From Nipponacmea schrenckii (taxonomy: Eukaryota; Mollusca; Gastropoda; Lottiidae): a stretch of DNA of 64,000 nucleotides. The translations under genes were made by a program, and so were the position numbers. Under the pieces are notes generated by a model, which made no database searches, was not told the origin of the DNA, and saw nothing but the letters and a program-made list of their open reading frames with translations. The first letter of the stretch is position 1; every line of letters starts with the position of its first letter. The DNA is taken from contig JAUJPP010000007.1 in the NCBI GenBank assembly GCA_030562195.1, positions 4,712,001 to 4,776,000 on the forward strand. The letters are read 5' to 3'. Shown here piece after piece: positions 24,501 to 36,249 of the stretch.

Positions 24501-27500
24501 ATACACTTTCCAAAACTTAATCTAGTGTATGTGTCAACTCTTTCACCTTGGAGAGAGAAAAGCTGACTTCTGAATGCAAATCACGCTGATCTTTTGTGAA
24601 GGTGTTGTATATAAATGCAGACTAAGTAAAGGACAAGAGTGCATAGGCAATAGTCTCACTTCAGTGGTCATCCCCAGTCCATTCTTAAAACTTCCTGACC
24701 ATTGTCTGTATATTACCTTTTTAAGACTAAATTAGGTCTACAAAGCCAAACAATAATGATATTGGGGTCACGTCCTGATGAGGGGTTGAGGAGGGTAGGG
24801 CAATTCTTCAGGACCCTAGGGCTAAAACTTTTAATCAAGAAAAAGTAAAAACTATCTTAATGATCTATGACGCAACATAATTGAAACTAATAGTAATGAC
24901 AATGAAGTTTGGAACAAAGGAGAAAGGTAATTCATGGTTTTTTGAAATACTGTGAAAAGTCAAGAAAAGTCATTAAGGATGTTTGACGTATCGTAAGAAA
25001 TGAGTTTTGTCATTGATTCAAGTTATGTTGTTTAGGGGCAGTGAGTCGTTACATTAAACATGTATTTTGATAGGAAAGTAGGTGGAGTTATCTAACTTAC
25101 CATTACGTCATGAGAGACTTGATGTGATAGACTATTAAGCCTGTCCTGGAGGCTAACATAACTACTTTTCATCTCCTCCCTTAAAACCATACAAGAAAAG
25201 TTAAAAAATAGCATAATGATGTAATGGAATGTAAGAGTCAAAGTCAAATAAAACATTTAAAACAAATTTAAGAAATCAGGGATATAGGTAGGCATCTTTT
25301 GAGGAGCCATTAGTGATGCAACCTAAGCCACCTGCCTTTAATCTAAGGCTGACTAAGATGACTTTTTAATGCTTCATCAACAAGATGAAGATAAAATCTT
25401 ATTTCAAACAGACTTTTGCCCATACTTATTTCTCTGTTGAATTAATTTTAGTAGTAACATTTAATACCAAGTAACAATAAGACAGCTTTAACCATCTATA
25501 AATATCTTGATGTTTATTAGAGCTATCTCACCCTTAATGTACTCTCCAAAAGTCCATTTTATATCAAAATTCAAATTAGATATTTCCCTCTTACCCCTTA
25601 CTAAAATCAGAAATTAGATTTATTTTGTCATTCTTATTTAAAACATCAAAATCAAAATTTATGACTAGCAGTTCTCTTCTTTTTTTTTTGCTTGCGTTCA
25701 CTTTTTCAGTCTCAAAATGAATCCATGTTCTAAGATTCTACATCCCCCTAATAGACAAAATGTCTTAATGTCATAACTTAAGTTGCTGCTGTCTGCTTTC
25801 ATCTGAATCAGGTTTCAAATGTTGTTAGTTTCTTTATTTGTTTGAATCAAATTATTTTGCTGAGTAATAAAGAAAATATTTGTTGTTAAAACTAATTTAA
25901 AACATAATCATCAAAGATAGATGCAATGAAAATGGTCAGGCATATCTGAGCAGTGTAATTTCATTACTGATCAAGTCTGAAATATTATTTTTGCCTTTTT
26001 TAAGAGTGATAATGATCCATTATATAAAATACTGGTCATCAATTTAGACAAGATTACAATTCTTCTTCAAGCATAACACAACAGGACATCAAATCTTGGT
26101 TACTATCAGTCACTTTGAGTCTTTCATCTTGTGTTTTGAACAACTAGGATTAACGCACAGAGAAATATCATACAAGATTAATTCAAATCTTTTTACAGCT
26201 CATAACATTTCTTTAAAAATACAACATCTATTAAACTAATCACTTGACATTTTGGCAAACATTAAACCTAAAAAGATCATTAATTTTGTGTTTTGGTGAA
26301 AGGTGAATGGACATGAAAAATTAGAAATCTATTTTATAATTTCCTTTGTGCTTAATCAATCAACCTCCTTATGTAATGGTCATTGAGTGTTTCAGAACAA
26401 AAAACATCATAATATTTACTCTCTTCTCAGCAAAATTAATTCATTGGTTCTTAACAGTATTTAGCCTGAGTAACATATATCAAGGACACTTCTATTGGCA
26501 TCATCCTGGTATCCAATGTGATGTATGTGGTTCTAGTAATTCCAAGAAAACTTGGATACTTTATGACAGCATTACAGCAAAACACATATATAGACTACAT
26601 GGTATTTGCAATAATGACATCATATTGTGTTGTAATTATCATTGAACACAAGTTTGTAAAACAATAACAAGATTTTTATATATTTTAGAAGTATCCATTC
26701 ATAATAATTGTTTTTATTTATAAACAGATTACCATTTCAGACATCCTTTATTAATAAAAGCAATTTAAAGTAGTTTTATCTTTGCAATGTACAAAAGTTG
26801 TTTTTGGAAAGAAATAAATCCTTAATTAACTGTTGTTTGTTTGTATATACTTTCTTGTATTATATTTCCTCATTTCACCTGATGATGACAATGTAGATTG
26901 TTGAAATGTTGTGTGTAATAAAACTAAGGAGTAATTTACTATAAAAGTCTCTTCCATTACTTAATGGAAAGAAAAAACTGAAGCAGAACAATTATTGAAA
27001 TTGCTTTCAAATTTTGTTATCTAATGAATTCCATAATCAAAAGTGATAGATGATAAATTGCAAGCAGTTATTTGATCCTAAAAATGTACTCAATTTACTA
27101 TTATTATAATTGATTGAAAATTATAGAGAAAACAGGACTGTGTATTGTTCAATTGCTCCTAAAGCAGTCGAAATAAAAATAAATCTGGAAAGTGATTCTA
27201 CTAGGAAATATCCCCTTTCATTTGATAGTGCAATGTAATGGCTCCTTTTACATTCTAGGAGATAATACTTCAATTTCAAAATATAATTGTCAAAAGTCAG
27301 ATGACATAGAAATCAGACTGAATAGAAATTGACAATAAACTAGTCGTAAATGAGTTTTAAAATTGAAGTTAGATGAGCGACAACTTTAATTGTGGCTTTA
27401 AAGTTAGCCTGCAGTCATCCAATGTTTTATATTGTGTAATTTGAACACTGTTGGAAACTTGTACAGATTTGAACTAACCATTGTGTAATTCTCTCATCAG

Positions 27501-27558
27501 TCTCAACTATAGCCTTGTCTTGTTCTTCACGTAGGCGGGCCAAGTGTGCTGTGTCCAT
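18513..27558 (-). CDS. URI1: URI1, unconventional prefoldin RPB5 interactor
   Basis: URI is a prefoldin-like scaffold that binds RNA polymerase subunit RPB5 and works in the R2TP/prefoldin-like co-chaperone complex. Coding exons, 5' to 3' on the minus strand: 27558-27479, 25179-25101, 22694-22559, 22415-22324, 22169-22106, 21845-21683, 21411-21075, 20702-20475, 18659-18513. All introns are GT-AG, all phases agree, and the result is 441 residues (human 535). Seen: the N-terminal helix ARLREEQDKAI, prefoldin core VPFGPCAFMPGKIVHTNE and LLGDNWF (residues about 54-80), a Glu/Lys-rich coiled segment, a long Asp/Ser acidic tract in exon 7, SPADIYKHF with PKSILKKS in exon 8, and the C-terminal URI-box-like AFSGAILEKP with the final MSKFRAARQKQ. 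A 5' UTR acceptor at 27597 shows at least one upstream non-coding exon. A Tc1 element fills the last intron. Identification is secure. Confidence 0.96.
18752..20283 (-). mobile_element. Tc1-like DNA transposon, full length, inside the last URI1 intron
   Basis: Both ends are visible: AACTCATGTCCAAAAGAAAC at 18752 and its reverse complement ending at 20283, extending to about 28 bp of terminal inverted repeat. Each end is flanked by TA (18750-18751 and 20284-20285), the target-site signature of the Tc1/mariner superfamily. The total is 1532 bp. It carries a transposase in the same orientation as URI1 and is noticeably richer in GC than its surroundings. Confidence 0.93.
19009..20008 (-). pseudogene. 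Tc1-like (DDE) transposase, broken
   Basis: The start is MPRLTAIQRERAVGM at 20008, followed by paired helix-turn-helix DNA-binding regions with GCARITITRLMQR and the GRPR motif (RPRSGRPRVTT). Catalytic motifs follow: FSDESRF (first Asp), QHDNARPHTA (second Asp) and PDMNPIENLWD (third acidic residue, Glu). Two lesions are visible. An in-frame TGA at 19640-19642 follows YLSAQH, and the reading frame resumes directly behind it with RLAWARR. A frame change occurs at about 19267-19275, right after PHTAR, where a few residues usual for the family also seem to be missing, so the Asp-Glu spacing is 32 rather than 34. The last piece ends near 19009. The element cannot make an active enzyme, although its ends look usable. 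Confidence 0.92.
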
Positions 27559-29477
27559 GCTGAGTTAGTTCAAAGGCTTATCAATCACACATTTAACCTG
27601 TAAAACACAATATTTCACATTATTGACAATCATTATGGGTATTGTTGCACCAGAAACTTGACCATTGACCTTCATTCACTTTATCTTTCAATCTTTCTCA
27701 TTTATTTTTTTCTCACACTGAAAAAAGGAAATCAAGTTCTTTAGACATTTAAAATTCAAGTTAAGAATATACATGACTTTTTTCTTTTTTAATTGTAATA
27801 ACTATCTTTAAGTCTAACCATAAAAATTTCATCTTGAAATTTAACACAGAAATCTATCAGAAAAGAAACATTTTAATTTCAATTCTGTATGAAAGATAAA
27901 ATTGATTGGTGTATTGCATTTCTCTAGCCTTCAGATAAGATTTTATCATCATTTCACAAATATTCAAGTAAAATTGTATACAATTTATCTGTAAATGCCT
28001 TTGGATCCAAGGTAAACATAAGCTTAGATGATTTTCTAGTTTTTCATTTGAAACAACCCTTATTTCCTCCCACAAATTTCTAGTTAAAAAGACCAATACT
28101 ACAAAATATTTGAAGCAGTACAAATAGGGCCTATCAGACTTCCAAATAGTCCAAAACATCCACCTGCATTCCAGCCTCTGATAGCTTTTTTTTTTTGATA
28201 GTAAGAAAAACTTTGCACTGCTTTTTTGATATATTCCACTTGCAATCTTATACTAGAGATGAAAATGATGTTTAAGGAATAATAATGTTAACTACAAAAA
28301 TATATTTCCATATTATCCAAGTACTGCAGATCTGAATTAAAAAAAAAAAAATTGTTCAACACCAAATCTTTGCAGGTGCCCAAATTTCTCATAAAACAGG
28401 GCCGATTTAACTGACCCTAGACCAGAAGATAACTTTAGTTACAGCTTTATTCTGGGATAATCAAGTCTACACGGTCAAAGTCGTAATATAAAAAAATGGA
28501 TGACAGTGTAACTGTTTGCAGAGGAGCGATTACAAGAACACAAACTGGGTTCTGGCATTTGTAAGAGATTGATTTACCACTTCCAGTTTTGGTAAAAATA
28601 AAAAAGCGTCTTTGTTATCTAAAAGTGCCTGTGTAGCTTTTTTCTGGTTTTTCCCTAAGACATTCGATAGAAACTTGTTTTGAATTAAAGAAAGATGATT
28701 CAATAGAGGCTGCAATTCATTAATAAGTCAAAATGTTATTAGATCACTGATTGCATAAATTTAGTTGTGACGTATGGTTTGGTAAGGGAGGTTATTAGTC
28801 TCTAATGATGAGAATCTGGGAGTGTGAAATCAATGGTTGGTTCATGTATATATCCAAACGTTGTTTTAGAGGAACATGGTCTGAGATAGGAAAGAGGCAA
28901 ATGTTTCAGATTAACTATTTGCAAACAATTTTTTCCATGTTTGGAATTTCCATAAACGAAAATACAATAAATTAATTTGTGGTATTTTATTGGTAATATT
29001 TTAATTCATGCAATAATAAAAATCACATTGTGATTTTGACCACAATAATAGGCTATGTGCATCAGCTGGTAGGATTATTGGGGGGAAATCTCAGACACCT
29101 TTAAAAATTTCGAAATTTTGCTTCATTTTCAACAAGAAGAAACGTTTCTTTCTAATGACAACCGTCTAATACTTCACAGAAAGTATCTCTGAATATCTGT
29201 GTTTGTTGACTAAGTGACATACTTGTCAAAGAATCAAAAAAGATCCAAAGAAATTCAGCACACCATTGGCCTATTTTACAACTTTTGTTTTTAACTTTAG
29301 CAGTTGAAGGGATGTAACTCTATTCAAATTGTGGTTATACAATTATCCAGACTGAAAACTAAAGGCAAAGTTTGATGACGTAGTACACATTACTTGCCAT
29401 GCTTATTTGTTTACGAAACATTTTCATCGTTTTTCTAAATTAAATCTATATTTTTAAGAGTCATACATACTTTAATC
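27559..29477. promoter_or_regulatory. Divergent intergenic region between URI1 and eIF6
   Basis: No coding exon is recognised. It holds the URI1 5' UTR (27559-27597, ending at an acceptor), an upstream untranslated exon of URI1 whose position I cannot fix, and presumably both promoters. Open frames on the minus strand at 27857-28159 and 28530-28715 have no recognisable features. No TATA element stands out directly before either start. Confidence 0.5.
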
Positions 29478-32287
29478 ATGGCTATCAGAGCACAGTTTGA
29501 AGGGAACAATGAAATCGGTGTATTTTCTAAACTCACAAATGCATACTGTTTGGTGGCGATTGGGGGATCAGAAAATTTTTACAGGTGCCAGTTCTCTCTA
29601 TGAATTTTTATTTGTCTTTACCGTTCTAGATCTAGTAATATTCTTATTAACGGCTGTATAGGCCTATATTTTACGCTAAAAATTATAATTTGTACATTGT
29701 TTAAAGATCAGGGTTTCTCTATTTTTAGAACTAGAAAACCCAATGGTATTTGTCTCCTCATTTTTAGGATAAATCTGAACAGTTATTTCATTGTGTTGTG
29801 CAATGTTTTTTCTTTGACCCGAATAGGATAGGTCTATTTCACCACTAGGAACAAATTTACTCTTATTTTGACCTCACTATATAAACCTTATATTAATCTA
29901 ACTACCAAGTTGAAAGTTATGGCCTTGCGTGTGCATTTTAACGGATCAGCTGAAGTGGGAAACTTTACTAAATTGAGTAATGCTTACTGTTTAATAGGAA
30001 TTGGGAGTTCAGAAAACTTCTACAGGTTTTTATTTTTAAATACTTATATCATTTGCTGTATTGTACAGGATTTAACCATCTGAGCATTTGTGTTTATATT
30101 TCTTAGCATAATGTGATAACCAGCTTTCTTCAATTTCAGTATATTTGAAGGTGAACTGGGAGAAACTATTCCTGTAATTCATGCTAGTATTGCAGGATGT
30201 CGTATAGTAGGTCGTCTCACAGTAGGTAAGTATAACATTTTGTTCAGGTATAGTTGTAATTGTATCTGCATATAAAAAATTCAAGAATTAGGCTATCAGT
30301 AGGCTATAAGTCAATATTATACTTAACCCTCAGAAATTAATATGTTGATCTTTGTTTAGACATCTTTTGTTTTTTGTTAATGCCCATTCTAAGAATTTGT
30401 ATTATAATACTTTTGTTATTCAGGGAATCGCCATGGTCTTTTAGTTCCAAATACCACTACAGATCAAGAATTACAGCACATACGAAATTCATTACCTGAT
30501 TCTGTTAAGTTACAAAGAGTAGAAGAAAGGTTATCTGCCCTTGGTAATGTAGTAGCCTGTAATGACTACTGTGCTTTAGTTCATCCAGACTTAGATAGGG
30601 TCAGTACACACTTTGTTCATTATGGATTTACAACAGAGCTAAATTAAGCCAAAAAAGATGATACCAAAAGTTATGCCAAATCGAGCTAGCAGGCTGATAG
30701 AATTCTCATGACAATTGACATACATTGGGCCCTAAACCAGGTTCCTATATCTCATCCAAATATCTCATTATATGAACTTGGTCAGGCTACAGGTGTATAG
30801 ATCTTCTACTGTGGAGTTTTTTTTTTTATTCTATTACTTTGATTGTTGCTGATTTGTAAGTTTTGTAGTAAGTTTAGATTCTTTCATAATTATTAATTTG
30901 CTTTAACAGGAAACAGAAGAAATAATTACTGATGTTTTAAAAGTTGAAGTATTTCGACATACAGTAGCTACTAATGCACTAGTTGGTAGTTACTGTACTT
31001 TTAGTAATCAGGGTGGTTTAGTAAGTATCATATTCATACGATGTCTTATTATCATATAAGCATAAGTGGTATATTCTTATGTCTTAATAAGATATTTATA
31101 TTTATCTATTTCTTGTCATATCTGTTTTTATTTCTTATTATTATATTTATGTTATCAATAAATTAGTTATTTTTTTATGTAACATTAAATATATTTAAAT
31201 TATAATAAAAAAACAGATGACTTTGAGCAAGTGTTTTTACTTCAGGTACATCCTAAAACAAATATGGCAGATCAAGATGAGTTATCATCATTGTTACAAG
31301 TTCCTTTAGTGGTAAGTATACTATAGTAGTAATATTATATTATGCATGCATCAAAAATCATTGTCTGAACTTATATACTACATGTTATTCGATTTTGCAT
31401 ACAATACTTGGAAAAATAAATATCAATGTGTGATCAATATTTATCTATAGATATATAAGTATATGATTAATACAGATGGTATCTTTTGAATTAGCATATA
31501 GAAACCTCTTCTACAAAATAACATAATTTAACAGTTTATGTCCTACTTTATCATTATCAAAGATAAGCAATTTGAGTTTTAAGCAGCATCACACATTTAT
31601 TTCTATTAATATGTAGGCTGGTACAGTAAATCGTGGTAGTGACGTGTTAGGTGGTGGACTAGTTGTCAATGATTGGATAGCATTCTGTGGTCTCGATACC
31701 ACAGCTACTGAAGTCTCAGTTATAGAGAGTGTATTTAAAATAGGAGACAATCAACCCAGTAAAATACAAACAGAAATGAGAGATTCTTTACTAGACAGGT
31801 ATGATTATATTACTATTGTTTCTAAAATTTACCACTTAATTTTGTAAATGATAACTTAACTTACAGTCTATAAATTATAAGTCTTTCTGGTCTAGATTAT
31901 GAAGATATGAGAAAAGACAGGGGTCATAAAATATTTTAAATAGGAATTTTTAGTTTTTGTTGAAAGGTCTACAATACAAAACATGGTTATAAAGGATTTT
32001 AAACTAATGTCCTCTTACCTTTTGTCCGTTATTTAAATTTATGAATTATTTAAATTAAATATCAATATCAAGAAATAAATGAAAGTCTTATAAATGGGCC
32101 TTCTTCAAGAAGAACTTTCAAAATTACCATGTAATTTTTGAATTTTTTTCAAATGTAAATGTTAGTTGGAATGTTAAAAAAATAAACACATGTAAAGTAC
32201 AAAGACAGCATCAAGTGGTTTATTACATGAAGGTGTTAAAACCTTGAGGAAATATAGATTTTTTTGTTTTATTTTAGTTTAACATAA
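29478..32287 (+). CDS. EIF6: Eukaryotic translation initiation factor 6 (60S anti-association factor)
   Basis: eIF6 binds the 60S ribosomal subunit, is needed for its biogenesis in the nucleolus and cytoplasm, and blocks premature joining to 40S. Exons: 29478-29584 (first exon 1A), 30140-30225, 30424-30599, 30910-31020, 31246-31311, 31617-31798, 32278-32287. The total is 738 nt, 245 residues, exactly the length of human eIF6. Seen: [12 protein letters not shown] and GGSENFY in the first exon, [65 protein letters not shown] and [43 protein letters not shown], and the C-terminus MRDSLLDSLT. The last coding exon supplies only the end of a split Ser codon, Leu, Thr and TAA. An alternative first exon lies at 29919-30025. 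Residue 235, a Ser in human eIF6, is Glu here. Confidence 0.97.
29878..29885 (+). promoter_or_regulatory. TATA box ahead of the second eIF6 first exon
   Basis: TATATAAA, a good TATA consensus, ends 33 nt before the ATG of exon 1B (29919). It would place initiation near 29908 with a very short leader. The DNA is AT-rich, so chance occurrence is possible, but the spacing is right for a separate promoter. Confidence 0.5.
29919..30025 (+). CDS. EIF6: Alternative first coding exon (1B) of eIF6
   Basis: This 107-nt exon has exactly the length of exon 1A and the same phase-2 donor. It encodes [25 protein letters not shown] and IGSSENFY, aligned without gaps to exon 1A with 22 of 35 residues identical. 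Spliced to the exon at 30140 it gives an eIF6 of the same length with a different N-terminus. It has its own ATG and an upstream TATA box. Exon 1A is the closer match to the usual eIF6 N-terminus (AIGGSENFY), so 1B is likely the derived copy. Both have intact donors and no stop, so both look usable. Confidence 0.85.
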
Positions 32288-33231
32288 AAAGCTACTACAA
32301 TGTGAGATTATCAGTGCTATTGGAATACAAGTGGATGGAGTGATTGAGAGTTTGATAAGGCAAATTGAATAATGTATTTCAAAGACTCAATTAACACTGA
32401 AATTGTACCATACTCTCAATGTATAGAACTATCACAAGTATACAGAAGAAACTGCTGTTGGGTGTAGTTGTATCTGTATTAAGAAACCTTAATACAATAT
32501 TATAAAGATCATGTTTTCATCTTCATAGAGCCTCTTACAACGGCATATGTTTTTCCTGTTGATAACTAAATTGATTTAAAATGTCAGATGGATGCTGCAG
32601 ATCTATTTATAGAAAATTTGTTTATATGTATTAGAAGATAAGAATGATTTTCAAATTTTCAATGGTAATATTTTTTATGAAACTTAGGGAAATATATTCT
32701 GATATGATATTTTTTTATAGCTCATAATTTCCTTATCGATTTATTGCCAGGATACAAAATGATAAAATATAGGAATTGTAACCCATTTACTTCCATGGTT
32801 ACTTGTGACCATATTTCTCACTTATTCATTTTGCAACCTGTATTTCCTACTCTACTAAGGTATTTGGACCAGCTACCACAAAATGTTTTCTGTATGTATT
32901 AGTATAAGGATTCCTTCAGAGCCCTAGCTCAAAATTAGATCATGTAAAGTCCTTAAATCCAAATCCTAGGAAATATTCGTTAATTATTATGTATGAACAT
33001 CTGTAATAAATCATCAACACATTCAAAAAGACCTTTATGATACTTCTAGGAGTTCCATTCTATAAAGAAAAAATAACAATAGGGACTTGAGGAACAGAAA
33101 AATATTGCATCAGGTGTGAATTTATTCAATTTCAAAACATGACAAGGTAAATAAAATGAAAACGGAACTGCAATAATACCTACAGATACATTTACAACTT
33201 AATACCTCATCTAACTTCCTTGCTTTCTATA
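32288..33231. other. Probable eIF6 3' UTR and intergenic sequence
   Basis: No further coding is expected after the TAA at 32285-32287. AATAAA hexamers at 33005 and 33149 are candidate 3' ends. No other gene is recognised. Confidence 0.5.
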
Positions 33232-33350
33232 CAAAGGGTCACTCCAAATGTTTTGAGACAAGGTATAAAAACACTCCCTACACAACAATGCATTCTGTGT
33301 ACCACTTGGTGTTCTTTTCATATTTTGTCTCTCTTTTGGAGTGCCCCTTG
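33232..33350. mobile_element. TA-flanked foldback MITE (119 bp)
   Basis: The left end CAAAGGGTCACTCCAAATG and the right end TTTTGGAGTGCCCCTTG are imperfect inverted repeats of each other, and the match continues inward (GAGACAAGGTAT against the complement of ATATTTTGTCTC). TA flanks both sides (33230-33231 and 33351-33352). The structure is that of a small Tc1/mariner-type MITE. It carries no coding sequence. Confidence 0.75.
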
Positions 33351-33352
33351 TA

Positions 33353-34091
33353 TTAAATTCAGAAACAATTGAAAAAACATTGTAGTATGATTGCAGCTCA
33401 ATATTATATGAAAATTAAATAGTGAACACATCGTATCAGTCAATCATTTATCACAGCTACATCAGTATGAGTGATTGTTAAGGAAAAAAATAGACTTGAA
33501 GGCAAATGTTCGTGGTTAACAAATGAATGTATCTTATACACTATAATAATACTGAATACAAATCCAGACTCATAAACCTATTTTACATTATTAAAATCAG
33601 AATTACAGATTACATGATATTATCTTTTTTGAAAAAAATCAATTTTTTCTCTATCGATCAAGTGGTCAACTTCATCTTTCATATGTCGTTATCTTGCATA
33701 TGTCATTGATGTCTTTTTAATAGATGAGTTCTGAGCTTCCAATTTAATCCTTTCAAATCAGTGTGTGTTGTTGATATATATATATCTATATCAACTCTTC
33801 TCTGGGGTGTCCTGTCCATGTTAATTATTACTACAGTATACCAGAGTTTTATCATCTTATATGTATCTTAAACACTACTTAATTTAAAATTTAATGTGTA
33901 GCTATTTCACAAGAAAGTAAACACTTGCTTCTATTGTAATTCACAAGAATTAAATTAAAGATGATCTTAGATGGACGGAACAACAGAAAACTACCAGAAA
34001 ATGAATATTTGATATCAAAGAATTGTATATAAACTAGTGTCAAAAAGAAACTATAACTGTATTTTCAATTCTTTTTCTTTAACTAAGTGAA
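33353..34091. other. Intergenic stretch, no gene recognised
   Basis: AT-rich sequence with a short TA run near 33776. The frame at 33527-33709 looks like a chance frame. Confidence 0.5.
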
Positions 34092-35817
34092 TTTTTATAC
34101 GCCCACATGGAAATGTGGACGTATATTGCCGTCTCCCCTGTCCGTCCATCCGTCGGTCCGTCCACATTTGTTGTATCCACGATAGAGGCTACAGTTTTGA
34201 TCCGATCTTAATGAAACTTGGTATACATGTATATATATTGATGATATCTCGGTCATGTTCGAAAATGGAAATTACCGCATGAACGGTTTTTGAGTTATTG
34301 CACTTGACTTAGTACAAACGCGTCAAATTTGGGTTGTATCCACAATAGAGGCTACAGTTTTTTTCCGATCTTAATAAAACTTGGTATACATGTATACATG
34401 AGTTTTTGAGTTTTGATGATATATCGGTCAAGTTCAAAAATGGAAATTATCGAATGAACGGTTTTTGAGTTATTGCCCTTGACTTAGTAAAAACGCGTCA
34501 AATTTGGGTTGTATCCACGATAGAGGCTACTGTTTTTATCCGATCTTAATGAAACTTGGTATACATGTATATATTAAGGATATCTCAGTCAAGTTCGAAA
34601 ATGGAATTGAACAAATGAACGGATTTTGAGTTATTGCACTTGACTTTGTAAAAACGTGTCAAATTTGGGTTGTATCCACGATAGAGGCTACAGTTTTTAT
34701 CCGATCTTAATGAAACTTGGTATACATGTATATATTAAGGATATCTCGGTCAAGTTCGAAAATGGAATTGAACGAATGAACGGATTTTGAGTTATTGCAC
34801 TTGACTTAGTAAAAACGTGTCAAATTTGGGTTGTATCCACAATAGAGGCTACAGTTTTTATCCGATCTTAATAAAACTTGGTATACATGTATATATTGAT
34901 GATATCTCGGTCAAGTTCGAAAATGGAAATATGGAATGAATGGATTTTGAGTTATTGCCCTTGACTTAGTAAAAACGCGTCAAATTTGGGTTGTATCCAA
35001 GATAGAGGCTAAAGTTTTTATCCAATCTTAATGAAACTTGGTATGCATGTATGGAAATTATCGAAAGAACAGATTTTTATACGCCCACGTGAATATCTGG
35101 ACGTATATTGTAGTTGCCCCTGTCCGTCGGTCTCGGTCTGTCAACATTAGTTGTAGATACTATAGAAGCTACAATTTTATATGGATTTTAATGAAACTTA
35201 GTATGAGCATTGGTATTGATAAGACGGCAGTTAAGTTCGATTTGGACAATTTTTAGATAAACAGTTTTTGAGTTATTGCCCCTGCCTATATATTTGTTGT
35301 AGACACAATAGAAGCTACAATTTTCAATGGATTTTAATGAAACTTGGTGTGAGCATTGGAATTGATAAGACGGCGGTCAACTCTTCAATGAACTGTTTTG
35401 AGTTAATTGCCCTTGACTTCGTGAAATTGCGTCAAGATTCTAATGTGGTTTCAATAAGAAGCTTTAATTTTCAAAAGATTTTGATGGAACTTGGTGTAAG
35501 CATCAGAATAGATAAGACATTAGTCAAGTTTGAATTTCCGACTTTTTTAATGAATGGTTTTTGATTTATTGTCCTTGACTTAGTAATATTGCGTCAAAAA
35601 TATTTGTGGGTGCAAAATAAGCTACAATTTTTTGATAGATTTGATGAAACTTGGTATGAGTATTGAAATAGATAAGATGGTGGTCAAGTTTCAATTTGAC
35701 GATTTTCCATAAACAGTTTTTGAGTTTTTGCCCTTGACTTCAATATCCATTTAGCTCAATTTATTTTTCAAATTCAATGCTGCCAGTGGGCGTATGTTAC
35801 CTTGCCTGGCAAGCTAT
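34092..35817 (+). repeat. Tandem-repeat-bearing mobile element, copy 3, with two heads and one tail
   Basis: The head TTTTTATACGCCCACATGG at 34092 pairs with ATGTGGACGTAT next to it, followed by a CCTGTCCGTCC run. Units start with TTGTATCCACNATAGAGGCT at 34171, 34334, 34509, 34670, 34831 and 34991, spacings of 160-175 bp. A second head (TTTTTATACGCCCACGTG) begins at 35074 and starts another series of diverged units (TTGTAGATAC at 35151 and following). One shared tail (GTGGGCGTATGTTACCTTGC and the TTGCCTGGCAA palindrome) ends near 35817. Copy 1 at 6.8-9.2 kb has the same tail in reverse. The two-head structure suggests one element inserted into, or fused head-to-tail with, another. Confidence 0.85.
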
Positions 35818-36104
35818 CTTATAGTATGAAATCACACTAATTCGCATTGCACGTTCTAAACACCACAGAGTTAATCAAAAATACCGAGCAGGCTTGATCA
35901 CTTCTGGTAAAAAAAACAAATTTTGTGAAAGTGACATTTCCTCTCTAGATGTAGGTGTATAAAACAGCTGACAGACCCCACCCATCTTTAAAGGTTTGTC
36001 AGTTGGATTGTACAGATTGTATTTAAATGAATTTTGGTACAGATTTCAAAAGCATTCCTAAACTTCTACATTGTTTAGTTTTTCTTTTATGTTGTTGCAA
36101 ACAG

Positions 36105-36134
36105 GTGGTATTGTTTCTTTTGGACACTAGTTTA
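36105..36134 (+). mobile_element. Solo Tc1-like terminal repeat (relic)
   Basis: TGGTATTGTTTCTTTTGGAC followed by ACTAGTTTATA closely matches the right end of the Tc1 element in URI1 (TGGTATCGTTTCTTTTGGAC then ATGAGTTTATA), including the flanking TA. No partner end was found within about 1.6 kb, so this is a decayed end of the same or a sister family. Confidence 0.65.
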
Positions 36135-36249
36135 TATTTCAAATTTAATCTCAATTTCTTAAATAAATAAAGGGTAGGTATTTCATTAATATTTTCTAGA
36201 ATCAAAAGATTAGCAATAAGAATTCTTATATTCAATCATCAAAATAACA

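Noticed and set aside
26346..26645. 99-codon open frame on the plus strand within URI1 intron 1
   Set aside because: The CDVCGSS stretch suggested a zinc ribbon, but there is no second Cys pair and no splice context.
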